The notes below the pieces were generated by a model, which searched no databases, was not told where the DNA came from, and was given only the letters and a program-made list of their open reading frames with translations. From a bacterium (Candidatus Blackallbacteria) CG13_big_fil_rev_8_21_14_2_50_49_14 (GTDB taxonomy: Bacteria > Cyanobacteriota > Sericytochromatia > UBA7694), in the NCBI GenBank assembly GCA_002783405.1, contig PFGG01000010.1, positions 1 through 46,420 of the forward strand: DNA of 46,420 bases, given 5' to 3'. Position 1 is the first letter of the stretch. Every line of letters starts with the position of its first letter. The position numbers and the translations under genes are program-made. Shown in pieces: positions 24,688 to 32,957 of this stretch.

Positions 24688-25893
24688 ATGTTTCAACTTC
24701 GTTCAGTTTTCGCTTTGAGTCTTGCAGCCATCACCGTCGGCTGTGCCTCAGCATTACCCGGCCCTGCCTTACAGGCTATGGCCCCCACAGCCCTTTACCG
24801 GCAATCTGCAAACACCGATCCTGCGACTCAAGCCCAAGCCTTCAGTGTACATTTTGTAAAAGCCTATCGTGGCCCGATTGTTGAAAATGAACCGGTTACC
24901 CGCAATGACCCCAATGGCCCTGCTGCCGCTTTGTTGCGCCTAATTCAGGCGGCTCGCGTCAGTTTAGATGGCGCATTTTATGATATTTCTGACGAAACGA
25001 TTGTCAATGCTTTGATTCAAGCCAAACAAAGAGGAGTTCAGGTTCGAATTGTCACCGATACAGACAATATGACCGAGCGTGATTCCGGTCCCCAGGGGCC
25101 GCTCCGGGGTGTGATTCAAAAACTGCAAAAAGCGGGGATTCCCGTCCTCGATGACAAACGCTCGGGAATTATGCACCATAAATTTTTAGTACAGGACAAT
25201 CAAAATGTCTGGATGGGTTCAACCAATCTGACTCCCACCAGTCTCTATCTTCACAATAACAATGCAATGGTCTTGCGCATCCCACAAATCGCAGCCAATT
25301 ACAGCTATGAATTTAAACGGATGTTTGAACAGGGAAATTTTGGCCCCAAACCTGAGCGCCAATTGCCCTTTCCTGTCGTACAGGTTGGCAATTCTACCAT
25401 CCGCACATTTTTCTCTCCCCGCGGTGGAGGCCAGGAAGCGGTGCTTGAAACCCTGCAAAGAGCCCGCAAGGATATTTCTTTTATGACCTTTTCATTCACC
25501 GATCAAAGTATCGCCAATATCATGGTGCAAAAACGCCAGGCGGGTCTTCGGGTTGAAGGTGTCTTCGATCAATGTCTGGGTTATGGCAAGTATTCTCAGT
25601 ACCATACGCTACGCGCCAACCAAATCTACAGCCGCATGGATGGCAACCAGGCCCTCTTGCATCACAAAGTGCTGATCAGTGACGATACCGTGGTCACGGG
25701 TTCCTATAACTTTTCTGCCAATGCCGATAAGAGCAACAATGAAAACATGCTGATTATCCAAAACAGTTATGTCAGCTCTATGTACCGTCAGGAATACGCC
25801 CGGATTATGCAGGCTGCAAAAACCAACAATCCCCCCCCCGGTGATTGCCCAGGTCAGGACAAACCTGCTCCAACCAATCCCCCCCAACCCTAA
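24688..25893 (+). CDS. Phospholipase D-family lipoprotein (two HKD motifs)
   Basis: 401 residues. The signal peptide ends in a lipobox-like TVGC (Cys about 19). Two PLD domains carry HKD motifs: HHKFLVQDNQNVWMGSTNLT (residues about 163-182) and HHKVLISDDTVVTGSYNFSA (about 327-346). Family members hydrolyse or transfer phosphodiesters in lipids or DNA. The lipid anchor places it outside the cytoplasm, so a phospholipase/cardiolipin-type or Nuc-like nuclease role is possible. The C-terminus is Pro-rich. AGAGGGT lies upstream, with a TAGAAT -10 at 24654-24659. A terminator follows. Confidence 0.88.
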   Translation: MFQLRSVFALSLAAITVGCASALPGPALQAMAPTALYRQSANTDPATQAQAFSVHFVKAYRGPIVENEPVTRNDPNGPAAALLRLIQAARVSLDGAFYDISDETIVNALIQAKQRGVQVRIVTDTDNMTERDSGPQGPLRGVIQKLQKAGIPVLDDKRSGIMHHKFLVQDNQNVWMGSTNLTPTSLYLHNNNAMVLRIPQIAANYSYEFKRMFEQGNFGPKPERQLPFPVVQVGNSTIRTFFSPRGGGQEAVLETLQRARKDISFMTFSFTDQSIANIMVQKRQAGLRVEGVFDQCLGYGKYSQYHTLRANQIYSRMDGNQALLHHKVLISDDTVVTGSYNFSANADKSNNENMLIIQNSYVSSMYRQEYARIMQAAKTNNPPPGDCPGQDKPAPTNPPQP

Positions 25894-25905
25894 TTTCAAA
25901 AATCA

Positions 25906-25947
25906 GCAGGGCTCAGTGAAAATTCACTGGGCCCTTCTGCGCTTTTT
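25906..25947 (+). terminator. Terminator after the phospholipase D gene
   Basis: A long, slightly imperfect stem: GCAGGGC...CAGTGAA (25906-25920) pairs with TTCACTG...GCCCTTCTGC (25923-25940). A T5 tract follows at 25943-25947. Confidence 0.8.
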
Positions 25948-25996
25948 GGATTTTAAGGGGTACAATGAAGTAATTTCAGAGATTAAGAGGGTAGAC

Positions 25997-27988
25997 ATGA
26001 GTCCAACACAGCCATCCAAACAGGGACAAGCCGGATTCAGAATCGGCGAATTACTGGTAAGAGAAGGGTATCTGACCATGGATGCCTTGAACAAAGTTTT
26101 GGCTCTTCAGAAGCAGCAAAAAGAAGCCCTAAGTGGCGAATACAAACCCTTTGGCCAGATTTGTCTTGAACTGAATCTAATCACCCGTGAAGAACTTCAG
26201 CGCTTTCTTAAGAAATACAATAAACGAATCTATTTGGGCGAATTATTGGTCAATATGGGCCTGATTACCCCCAAACACGTCGATTTAATTCTCCATCAAC
26301 AGAAACAAAATGGAAAACGTTTTGGAGAATTGCTGGTCGAACAGAAAATCATCACCGAATCACAACTGACAGATGCACTTTCGATTCAACTCGATGTGCC
26401 TAAAATTATTCCCTCGCTGCAATTGATGGATCGCAGTCTGATGGAAGGCATGTCAGAGACCTTCGTGCGTTCCAACCAATTTTTACCCATGCACAAAGAA
26501 GGCGATCAACTGACTGTCGTCATGGGTGATCCTGGCAATCTTGAATTGCTCAAAGAACTCGAACACCAACTTCAACTCCGAATAGCGCCTGCAATTGCAC
26601 CGGCATCAGAGATTTCCCGTACTATCAATGAATATTTTCACTCGGCAACTTCGATCGACAAAAAAATGGATCCCCATTTGGAGCAGGTCAAGCTGGAAGG
26701 CATTCAACCTGAAAAAGGCCAGGCGGCAGATCCCCAAGACAATTCTGCAGCGATTGCCAATTTTCTGATTTCAAATGCCATGAAAGACCGCGCCTCAGAC
26801 ATTCACGTCGAACCCCAGGAAAAATATATTCGCATTCGCTACCGTATTGATGGCGTTTTACATCACAAAACCGACTTGCCCAGCAATTTAGGCCCAGCCT
26901 TGGTCTCTCGCCTGAAAAAAGTCTGTCGTCTCAATCCCGATGATGTGCGCACTTTTCAAGAGGGCCGGGTCGTGGGAGATATTGCTGGCAGTAAAATTGA
27001 GCTGCGGGTTTCCACCTATCCCAGCATCTGGGGTGAAAACGTGGTTGTTCAGTTGCAGGATAAAGAAAGTGCCATGCAGGATTTGCTCCTGAATATGGAT
27101 CGCACAGGATTTTCCCCCCTCTACCTGCAACGCGCCCAAAAAATTCTCAATCAGCCTGGAGGAATTGTCATGATGACAGGCCCCTCCAATACCGGAAAAA
27201 CCACCACCCTTTATGCCTCTATCAATTACCTGAACCAACAGAACCGCTCAATCATTACAGCAGAAGACCCGATTGAACGCCCTGTACCTGGAACCATTCA
27301 AGGGGCTTACAATCCTGAGTCGGGGATCAGTTATGCAGATATGATAATCTCCATGCTCAAACAGGATCCCGATATCCTGGTGGTGGGTGAAATCAAAGAC
27401 AAGACCACAATGGGGGCTGTTGTAGAGGCCGCACTTTCAGGCTCAAAGGTTTTGACCACCTATCCTGCCTTCGACGCGACAGGTGCACTTTTGCGTCTGA
27501 TGAACCTGGGGCTCGAAGACTACCTGATTGCCTCCAGCAATATCACGGTCATGAACCAACGCCTGGTGCGCAAACTGTGTGACAGCTGTAAAACCACCTA
27601 TACTCCGAAAAAAGACATCTTCAATATGCTTGGGCTGGTTGATGTTGATCCCAATTCCTATGAATTCTATCGCCCAGTGGGTTGCCCTGAGTGCAATCAA
27701 CATGGTTACAAGGGTCAAACGGCAATCCATGAGGTGCTTCAAATCAACGAAGCCATTCGTGAAGCCCTGATTGACCGCAAACCTGCGGCCACCATTCGCG
27801 GCATTGCCCGCACCGAAGCCAAACTGGTGTCCATGGCAGAAGACGGTTTATTCAAAGCAATTGAAGGAGTCACTTCTGTTGAAGAAGTGCAGCGCGTGGC
27901 CTTTGTAAACGAATACGACTCTCAAACGCCCTGGGAAGCCGAAGAAATTTATCAGATCTGTTCCGGCCTGGAGCCCGAATACCTCTGA
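25997..27988 (+). CDS. PilB/GspE-like secretion ATPase with diverged catalytic boxes
   Basis: 663 residues from ATG 25997 (AGAGGG upstream, TACAAT -10 before it). The N-terminal part has MshEN-type repeats (FRIGELLVREGYLTMDALNKVL; IYLGELLVNMGLITPKHVDL; RFGELLVEQKIITESQLTDAL), the kind that bind cyclic di-GMP in MshE/PilB. The ATPase has Walker A GPSNTGKTT, Walker B DPDILVVGEIKD and a CxxC...CxxC zinc site (CDSC, CPEC). The canonical His box STLHTNDA reads TTYPAFDA, and the usual RS-LRQDPD arginines are partly lost (MIISMLKQDPD). It may have weak or altered ATPase activity. No other pilus genes are adjacent. Confidence 0.85.
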   Translation: MSPTQPSKQGQAGFRIGELLVREGYLTMDALNKVLALQKQQKEALSGEYKPFGQICLELNLITREELQRFLKKYNKRIYLGELLVNMGLITPKHVDLILHQQKQNGKRFGELLVEQKIITESQLTDALSIQLDVPKIIPSLQLMDRSLMEGMSETFVRSNQFLPMHKEGDQLTVVMGDPGNLELLKELEHQLQLRIAPAIAPASEISRTINEYFHSATSIDKKMDPHLEQVKLEGIQPEKGQAADPQDNSAAIANFLISNAMKDRASDIHVEPQEKYIRIRYRIDGVLHHKTDLPSNLGPALVSRLKKVCRLNPDDVRTFQEGRVVGDIAGSKIELRVSTYPSIWGENVVVQLQDKESAMQDLLLNMDRTGFSPLYLQRAQKILNQPGGIVMMTGPSNTGKTTTLYASINYLNQQNRSIITAEDPIERPVPGTIQGAYNPESGISYADMIISMLKQDPDILVVGEIKDKTTMGAVVEAALSGSKVLTTYPAFDATGALLRLMNLGLEDYLIASSNITVMNQRLVRKLCDSCKTTYTPKKDIFNMLGLVDVDPNSYEFYRPVGCPECNQHGYKGQTAIHEVLQINEAIREALIDRKPAATIRGIARTEAKLVSMAEDGLFKAIEGVTSVEEVQRVAFVNEYDSQTPWEAEEIYQICSGLEPEYL

Positions 27989-29052
27989 TGTTTCGCTCTC
28001 TGATCGGGTTGGGGCTGTTTTTGTTTTTGACAGCCCCTACCTGGGCCAATGACAGCAGCGTCAGTTTTGTGGCCGGAGAACCTCGACTACAATCCGAAGC
28101 CCAAGTCGAAATGCGTTCAGAAGATTTGGTCTTCAGTTACCGCCCAGAACAAACCCTGCCTGCAGGCTCACTCTGTCCAAGCTGGATTGAGCCGATTCAG
28201 GGGCTTTGCCATTTGCCCGCCCACTGGGTCGCCGAACTGCGCTACCGTTTTCGCAATCTGGGCCCGGCCCGCAAGTTATTAATTGGCCTGCCCTTTGATA
28301 TGCCCTTTGAACCTCCCGAGTGTGAAGCGTATTCAGATATCAATGGCCCCAATGCCTGCCAACCGATTCAAAACTTTGGCACCTGGCGAGAGGGGCAAAG
28401 AGTACCGGTTGAAGTACGTCCAACCCAACGGGAGGGTGAAATTCCCTTTAACCGGGTCTATCTCTCTCCGATTGAATTTGCAGCGGGTCAGGAACTTGAA
28501 CTGCGCCATCAATACCTGACCTATCTGCGTACAGGCATCGGGGGCAGCCGCTTCAGTTATCTGCTCAGAACAGGCAGCAACTGGGCAGGCCCGATTGGCA
28601 AGGTCAAGATAGCCTTTCAATTGCCCCCCGATACCGGCCCCTGCGCCTTGAGCAATCTGCCCTTTCAGCGCCAGGGCGATTGGTTAAAGATAGATCTTCA
28701 GAATTGGAAGCCCGACCGTGATTTGCAGATCTCTTTTGCAAGCCGCGAGCGCAGTTTGATGGGAACCGATATCCCCCTTTGGGGTGACAGTGCCGAAGAA
28801 GTCTGTGCAAGTGCTGAAAAACTTAGAGATTCAGAAAAAAAGGCCTTGGCCCAAGCCGTAAGGCGGCTTTATGGGGATCCTCAATTGATCGCCCAAGCCC
28901 CCCATGGCTCCGCCTGGGAGTTTTGCCAAAATGCCGAGTACCTCTCGCCTTACCGTGAACAGGGAATCGTTTTGCCCTTTCTGGCCAGCCCCTTTTACCC
29001 ACAAAATTTACCCCCCCAGCTTCTGGGTTGTTTAAAAAAATTAGAAAGCTAG
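27988..29052 (+). CDS. Secreted DUF4424-like protein
   Basis: 354 residues with a signal peptide (MFRSLIGLGLFLFLTAPTWA). The mature start NDSSVSFVAGEPRLQSEAQ, then VEMRSEDLVFSY and WVAELRYRFRNLGPARKLLIGLPFD, resembles the DUF4424 pattern: NDS..., EDL, Y-FRN and a proline-rich FP motif. The C-terminal 90 residues, with ALAQAVRRLYGDPQLI and EYLSPYREQG, look like a YARHG-type region, but that is a weak match. The ATG overlaps the stop of the ATPase gene by 1 bp, so expression is coupled. Function unknown. Confidence 0.65.
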   Translation: MFRSLIGLGLFLFLTAPTWANDSSVSFVAGEPRLQSEAQVEMRSEDLVFSYRPEQTLPAGSLCPSWIEPIQGLCHLPAHWVAELRYRFRNLGPARKLLIGLPFDMPFEPPECEAYSDINGPNACQPIQNFGTWREGQRVPVEVRPTQREGEIPFNRVYLSPIEFAAGQELELRHQYLTYLRTGIGGSRFSYLLRTGSNWAGPIGKVKIAFQLPPDTGPCALSNLPFQRQGDWLKIDLQNWKPDRDLQISFASRERSLMGTDIPLWGDSAEEVCASAEKLRDSEKKALAQAVRRLYGDPQLIAQAPHGSAWEFCQNAEYLSPYREQGIVLPFLASPFYPQNLPPQLLGCLKKLES

Positions 29053-29056
29053 TACC

Positions 29057-30181
29057 ATGACCGCCCCCATATCTGTCTATCAAAAAGAAAAAATCGATTT
29101 TCCGCATTCGGCCCGTTCCTCGGAAGTCTGGATTGGCTCAGATCTTCTTTCTTCCTTGCCTGAACAGCTTGAAGCCAAATCTTCAGATCCCCATGTCTTT
29201 CTGATCGCCGATCAAGCCCTGCGCACCCAGGGAGAAGCTTTACTTGCAACCTTTGAATCCAAGCACTGGCGCACAGGCGTGCTTTGGGTCGAGGTCAGCG
29301 AAGCCTTCAAAGACCTGGGTGCGATTTTGAATGTTTATTCAGAAATGCTAAAAAACAGTACCCACCGCCGTTCCTGGGTTTTGGCTCTGGGAGGAGGAGT
29401 GATCGGCGATGCTGCAGGCTTTGTCGCCGCCACCTATATGCGTGGTTTGCGTTGGGTCAGCCTGCCATCCACCCTCTTGGCACAGGTTGACAGCGGCATG
29501 GGTGGCAAAACAGGGGTCAATCACCCCCAAGGCAAAAACCTAATCGGCGCTTTTCATCAACCCGAAAAGGTAATCTGCGACTTAAGTCTCTTGCACAGCC
29601 TGCCCCTGCGGGACAGAGTTTCTGGGCTGGGAGAAATGCTGAAATATGGCTTGATCTACGACGCCCATTTTTTTGAGCAGCTCAGCCGACAAAGTCAAGC
29701 CATTTTAGAACTGGAAGCTGAATGCATGGGCAAAGCGATTCAGCGCTGTATCCAATTTAAACTCCAAGCCGTGGCAAGTGATGAATATGATCTGAGCGGA
29801 GAGCGTGAAATTCTCAATTTTGGACACACCTTGGGTCATGCGCTGGAATCACTGACAGACTACCACTATTATCGCCACGGAGAAGCTGTGATTTTGGGAA
29901 TGTGGGCTGCGCTTGAAATTTCGCACGCCAGTGGCTATCTTGAAACGGAATCCGCCAAAGAAATTCAAGCCAAGCTCCAAGCTTTGCCGCTCCCCAAAAT
30001 CCCCGCTGAAATACATGTTGAAGCGCTACTGGATAAACTGCGCTTCGACAAAAAAACAGAAGGGCATACACTGCGTTTGATTCTCTTAGAAGCTCCCGGA
30101 CAACCCCTGATCGTACGCAATACCCCCCATGAAATTCTGGTTGAAAGTTGCCAAGCCCTGTTAAAACAGTTTCAGGCTTGA
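29057..30181 (+). CDS. aroB: 3-dehydroquinate synthase
   Basis: The second step of the shikimate pathway (DAHP to 3-dehydroquinate; NAD and Zn dependent). The 374-residue product has LALGGGVIGDAAGFVAATYMRG, the substrate-binding STLLAQVDSGMGGKTGVNH, GLGEMLKYGLI, and zinc-ligand histidines in NFGHTLGHALE and YRHGEAV. It starts 4 nt after the DUF4424-like gene, so it is in the same transcription unit. Its end overlaps the convergent YkgJ gene by 10 bp. Confidence 0.95.
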   Translation: MTAPISVYQKEKIDFPHSARSSEVWIGSDLLSSLPEQLEAKSSDPHVFLIADQALRTQGEALLATFESKHWRTGVLWVEVSEAFKDLGAILNVYSEMLKNSTHRRSWVLALGGGVIGDAAGFVAATYMRGLRWVSLPSTLLAQVDSGMGGKTGVNHPQGKNLIGAFHQPEKVICDLSLLHSLPLRDRVSGLGEMLKYGLIYDAHFFEQLSRQSQAILELEAECMGKAIQRCIQFKLQAVASDEYDLSGEREILNFGHTLGHALESLTDYHYYRHGEAVILGMWAALEISHASGYLETESAKEIQAKLQALPLPKIPAEIHVEALLDKLRFDKKTEGHTLRLILLEAPGQPLIVRNTPHEILVESCQALLKQFQA

Positions 30182-30921
30182 TTCTGCTTCAATTCCTGTA
30201 ATAGATGGGTCACCAAGAGCTTTCGCTTTGAGGGCTCGCCATCGATCTGATCCAAAATCTGCATCAAGCGATCTGCAAGCGGAAAAAAGGCATAAAACAA
30301 GCTTTGATGCGGATCCATCAAAGCAGTCTGAATGCGCTTCTGTTCCTCATGGCAACTCAAGGGCAAAGGTTTTTTGCGCATCAGAAGGGCCTGCATGGCT
30401 TGGGGCAAAGGCCGTTCTCCGGGCAGACGGTGGCTGAAAAAATAGCCCTGGGCCCGACAGGCAAAGGGGCGCCAGGCATAAATAGCACACTTGCCATCCA
30501 ATAAAAGTGGGCATTTAAAGGCGGCATAGGCCTGCCGGGGGTGACGGGGCCATCCGGCAGAGTCAAATAATTGAGGGGAAATGCTCTCTAAGGCAGTTTC
30601 AATGCGTTTTTTTTGGGTTTCAGGCAGCTCTGCCAGGGCTGCCTGCACCAACTCCCATTCTACAGAGGTAACTTCTGGCAAGGCAAAACTTTCACAGCAA
30701 CGGCTACAGCCTTGAGCACAGCCAATTTGAGGAATCAAGGCCTGTAACCGTTCGGTCAGTAAATCCACGCCCAGTAAAAACTGCTCAAGGATCAGATTGT
30801 CTTTCAGTTCTTCTGCCAAAAAATTGATCTCTGCAACCCAGGCTTTTTGTGCTGGACTCAACTCCGAATAAAAGGCCTGAAGTTCGGCATTCTCAAACGC
30901 AAGTTCTTCAGGTTTTTGCAT
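30172..30921 (-). CDS. YkgJ-family Cys-cluster protein
   Basis: About 249 residues from ATG 30921. The cysteine cluster is present: GCAQGCSRCCES (about residues 67-78), then FKCPLLLDGKCAIYAWRPFACRAQG. These four to six cysteines form the CxxxCxxC...CP-C-IY--RP--CR pattern of the YkgJ (UPF0153) family, thought to bind zinc or an Fe-S cluster. The C-terminus (DRLMQILDQIDGEPSKRKLL) is similar to the sequence that follows the amber stop of the next gene upstream, so the two are likely ancient duplicates. Confidence 0.85.
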   Translation of the reverse strand: MQKPEELAFENAELQAFYSELSPAQKAWVAEINFLAEELKDNLILEQFLLGVDLLTERLQALIPQIGCAQGCSRCCESFALPEVTSVEWELVQAALAELPETQKKRIETALESISPQLFDSAGWPRHPRQAYAAFKCPLLLDGKCAIYAWRPFACRAQGYFFSHRLPGERPLPQAMQALLMRKKPLPLSCHEEQKRIQTALMDPHQSLFYAFFPLADRLMQILDQIDGEPSKRKLLVTHLLQELKQNQA

Positions 30922-31030
30922 GGCGCAGATACCTCTCAAGATAGACCAGAAGCGTCTGAGGCGCTTGGGGATCTATTTTTTCTAAAGCCTGAAACAGGCT
31001 TTCACGCGCAGGCAAATGGATGGGTTCTTC

Positions 31031-31498
31031 CTACGCCATGGGCAGCATTTCTTCCCAGCGCTCTTTTTCCATATCACAGGTATAGAAGTCCTGAACAGAG
31101 TCTGAAGGCGTGCTTTCTTTCAAGCGGGTATTGCCATAGGTGCGGCAAGTCAGGGGCCGCAGGGCATAAATTTCACATCGATTCTCCGCTAAAAAGGGAC
31201 AGGGCGCGACAAAAAGGGCTTCGCGAAGGGTGGGTTTTTCCTGTGCTTTCAGGCGTGAGCGCAAATACTGCTGCAAGGCTTGAAAACGCTCCTTCACAGC
31301 CTGTTTTAAAACGCTATCCCGATCCAGTTGAGCTTGAATTTGAAGCCATTCCACGGGATAGGTAATCGGACTGCCATGAAATTTACAACAATCCGCGCAT
31401 CCTGCATGGCAATTCATATCAGGGTAACGGGCCTGGGTTTCAGCCTGCAATACATCAGCCTGCTCCCACAGCGCCTCAAGCGAGTCAAAGGATGGCAT
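31031..31498 (-). CDS. YkgJ-family Cys-cluster protein, amber stop before the conserved tail
   Basis: 155 residues from ATG 31498 (the frame above it opens only with TTG). It carries the same Cys pattern as its neighbour: NCHAGCADCCKFHG, then APCPFLAENRCEIYALRPLTCRTYG. The frame ends with TAG at 31033-31031. It then stays open for 40 more codons to TGA (30910-30908) and encodes a helix, ESLFQALEKIDPQAPQTLLV, that resembles the paralog's C-terminus. Without the TAG the gene would overlap the next start by about 14 nt, a normal coupling distance. Either a recent nonsense mutation, a sequence error, or readthrough. Confidence 0.75.
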   Translation of the reverse strand: MPSFDSLEALWEQADVLQAETQARYPDMNCHAGCADCCKFHGSPITYPVEWLQIQAQLDRDSVLKQAVKERFQALQQYLRSRLKAQEKPTLREALFVAPCPFLAENRCEIYALRPLTCRTYGNTRLKESTPSDSVQDFYTCDMEKERWEEMLPMA

Positions 31499-31502
31499 GG
31501 GA

Positions 31503-32957
31503 TCAGTGCTTTTCAAGGGCTTGCGCAAAACAATAGTCAAGCGCTTCAAGTACCCAGGCAGACCAGATTTCTGGCATTCCCAATTCCAACAGGGGCCCCA
31601 ATTGCTGACGTGTTTCTAGGGGCAAAAGAGAAAGGGCTTGCTGTGTTTCCTGCTGCATTTTTTGAATCAATTCAGCCGTTCCAGGCGGGATCAAGCCCTC
31701 AGGATTTGCTTCTGAAGTTTGACGTACCAGGTCTAAATACGCTGAGAAAGACATGTTCTTGGCCTCTGGATGGGCCTTAAGGTATTGCTGAAAATCAGGG
31801 CGGATACGGGAGTCAACAAAGCTTTGGGCTTGCTCAGGTGAAATTTGATACCAGGCGTGCTGATGAATCAAGGCCCTGGCAGCCGCACGAATTTTTTTAC
31901 GACTTAGCTCTGGCTGGGCCAAACGTTGAGTCAGAGTGTCTGTCGCCGAAAGTTCACGCCCCAACTCCAGTAAAAATAAAGGATAAAACATCGATTGAAG
32001 TGCATCCAGAGGCATATTCGTAATCGGCAAAGACTCAAACTTGGGAACCAATTTTTGAAAGGGCTGGTTCTCCTGAAGTGCCTCATAGCGTATCCGTTTG
32101 ATTTCGCGGGGCCCCTCACGGTTGGGATCTGGCCAAATATCAGAAACCAAAAGACCCGTTAGCGTATCAATTTCGACCCGGTGTTTTTCAGGATAGGTCA
32201 AATTCAGCACCCCGGCATTTTCATCTACACTCAGCGCAGTTTTCAGGGTATCCGGGTCCAACCAGGAGGAGCGCAGTTGGCCCTTTTGAGTCGTGATGGC
32301 CAAACTCAGGTTTAAATCCTGGGCATTGAGCCCCATCGCCAATAACGCAGCACCTGCTTCGAGCTTAAATTCAGAGGCTTTGTTCTGAGTGGGGAGCAGG
32401 GTTGCAATCATCAAAGCAGACCCGAGCGGATTGTCCAAACGTGACATCATTTCGCGAAAAGAGACTTTAAAACGTCGGCTGTCCTCTTGGCTGAGTATTA
32501 GAAGTTGAATGCCTGAATCTTCACTTCTGATTTCAGAATAATCCAAAACCAGCCATTTATCCTGAGCGTCAGGCAGTTGAAGCCAAGCCAGAATATAGTG
32601 GCGCTCTTTATTATATATCAGCCGGATATCCATACGTTGTTCAGGCGAAACCGCATGATAATCTGCTTGAAAAGAGGGAAGAGCATCCAGTTTCTCTGTG
32701 AGCTGAACAAAACGTGACTCTGCCGCTTGCATCGGCAACACAGCCGCCCGCACAGGCAGATTTGCCTGCAAACAGGTAAAACTCAAGCTTGCCAGAAAAA
32801 TCCGCCGAAAAAGGAAGCCTCGAAAGGAATGAACACGGGGAAAAATTTTCTGAAGATTGGAAAAGAGGCTGTTATAATGAGTCAAAATCTGTATTTCCTG
32901 GAAGGTTTTATCATCATGCCAGCCCAATTTTACCATATCAAGAATCTTCGCAAACAC
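31503..32957 (-). CDS. Hypothetical exported protein
   Basis: The frame encodes up to 484 residues, but the start is unclear. The ATGs at 32957 and 32936 lie inside the divergent DUF3352 gene and lack ribosome sites. A signal-peptide-like stretch ([20 protein letters not shown], then RAA) begins only at about residue 50, so the true start may be an unusual codon near 32810-32780. The mature part is mixed alpha/beta, beginning [37 protein letters not shown], loosely like LolA/LppX-type lipid-binding sheets. The C-terminal half is helical. No family assigned. It ends 4 nt before the YkgJ gene, suggesting an operon. Confidence 0.6.
   Translation of the reverse strand: MFAKILDMVKLGWHDDKTFQEIQILTHYNSLFSNLQKIFPRVHSFRGFLFRRIFLASLSFTCLQANLPVRAAVLPMQAAESRFVQLTEKLDALPSFQADYHAVSPEQRMDIRLIYNKERHYILAWLQLPDAQDKWLVLDYSEIRSEDSGIQLLILSQEDSRRFKVSFREMMSRLDNPLGSALMIATLLPTQNKASEFKLEAGAALLAMGLNAQDLNLSLAITTQKGQLRSSWLDPDTLKTALSVDENAGVLNLTYPEKHRVEIDTLTGLLVSDIWPDPNREGPREIKRIRYEALQENQPFQKLVPKFESLPITNMPLDALQSMFYPLFLLELGRELSATDTLTQRLAQPELSRKKIRAAARALIHQHAWYQISPEQAQSFVDSRIRPDFQQYLKAHPEAKNMSFSAYLDLVRQTSEANPEGLIPPGTAELIQKMQQETQQALSLLPLETRQQLGPLLELGMPEIWSAWVLEALDYCFAQALEKH
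32873..32878 (+). promoter_or_regulatory. -10 TATAAT of the DUF3352 gene
   Basis: A perfect TATAAT 37 nt before ATG 32916, with GGAAGG as the ribosome site between. It lies within the overlapping divergent frame of the neighbouring gene. Confidence 0.55.
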
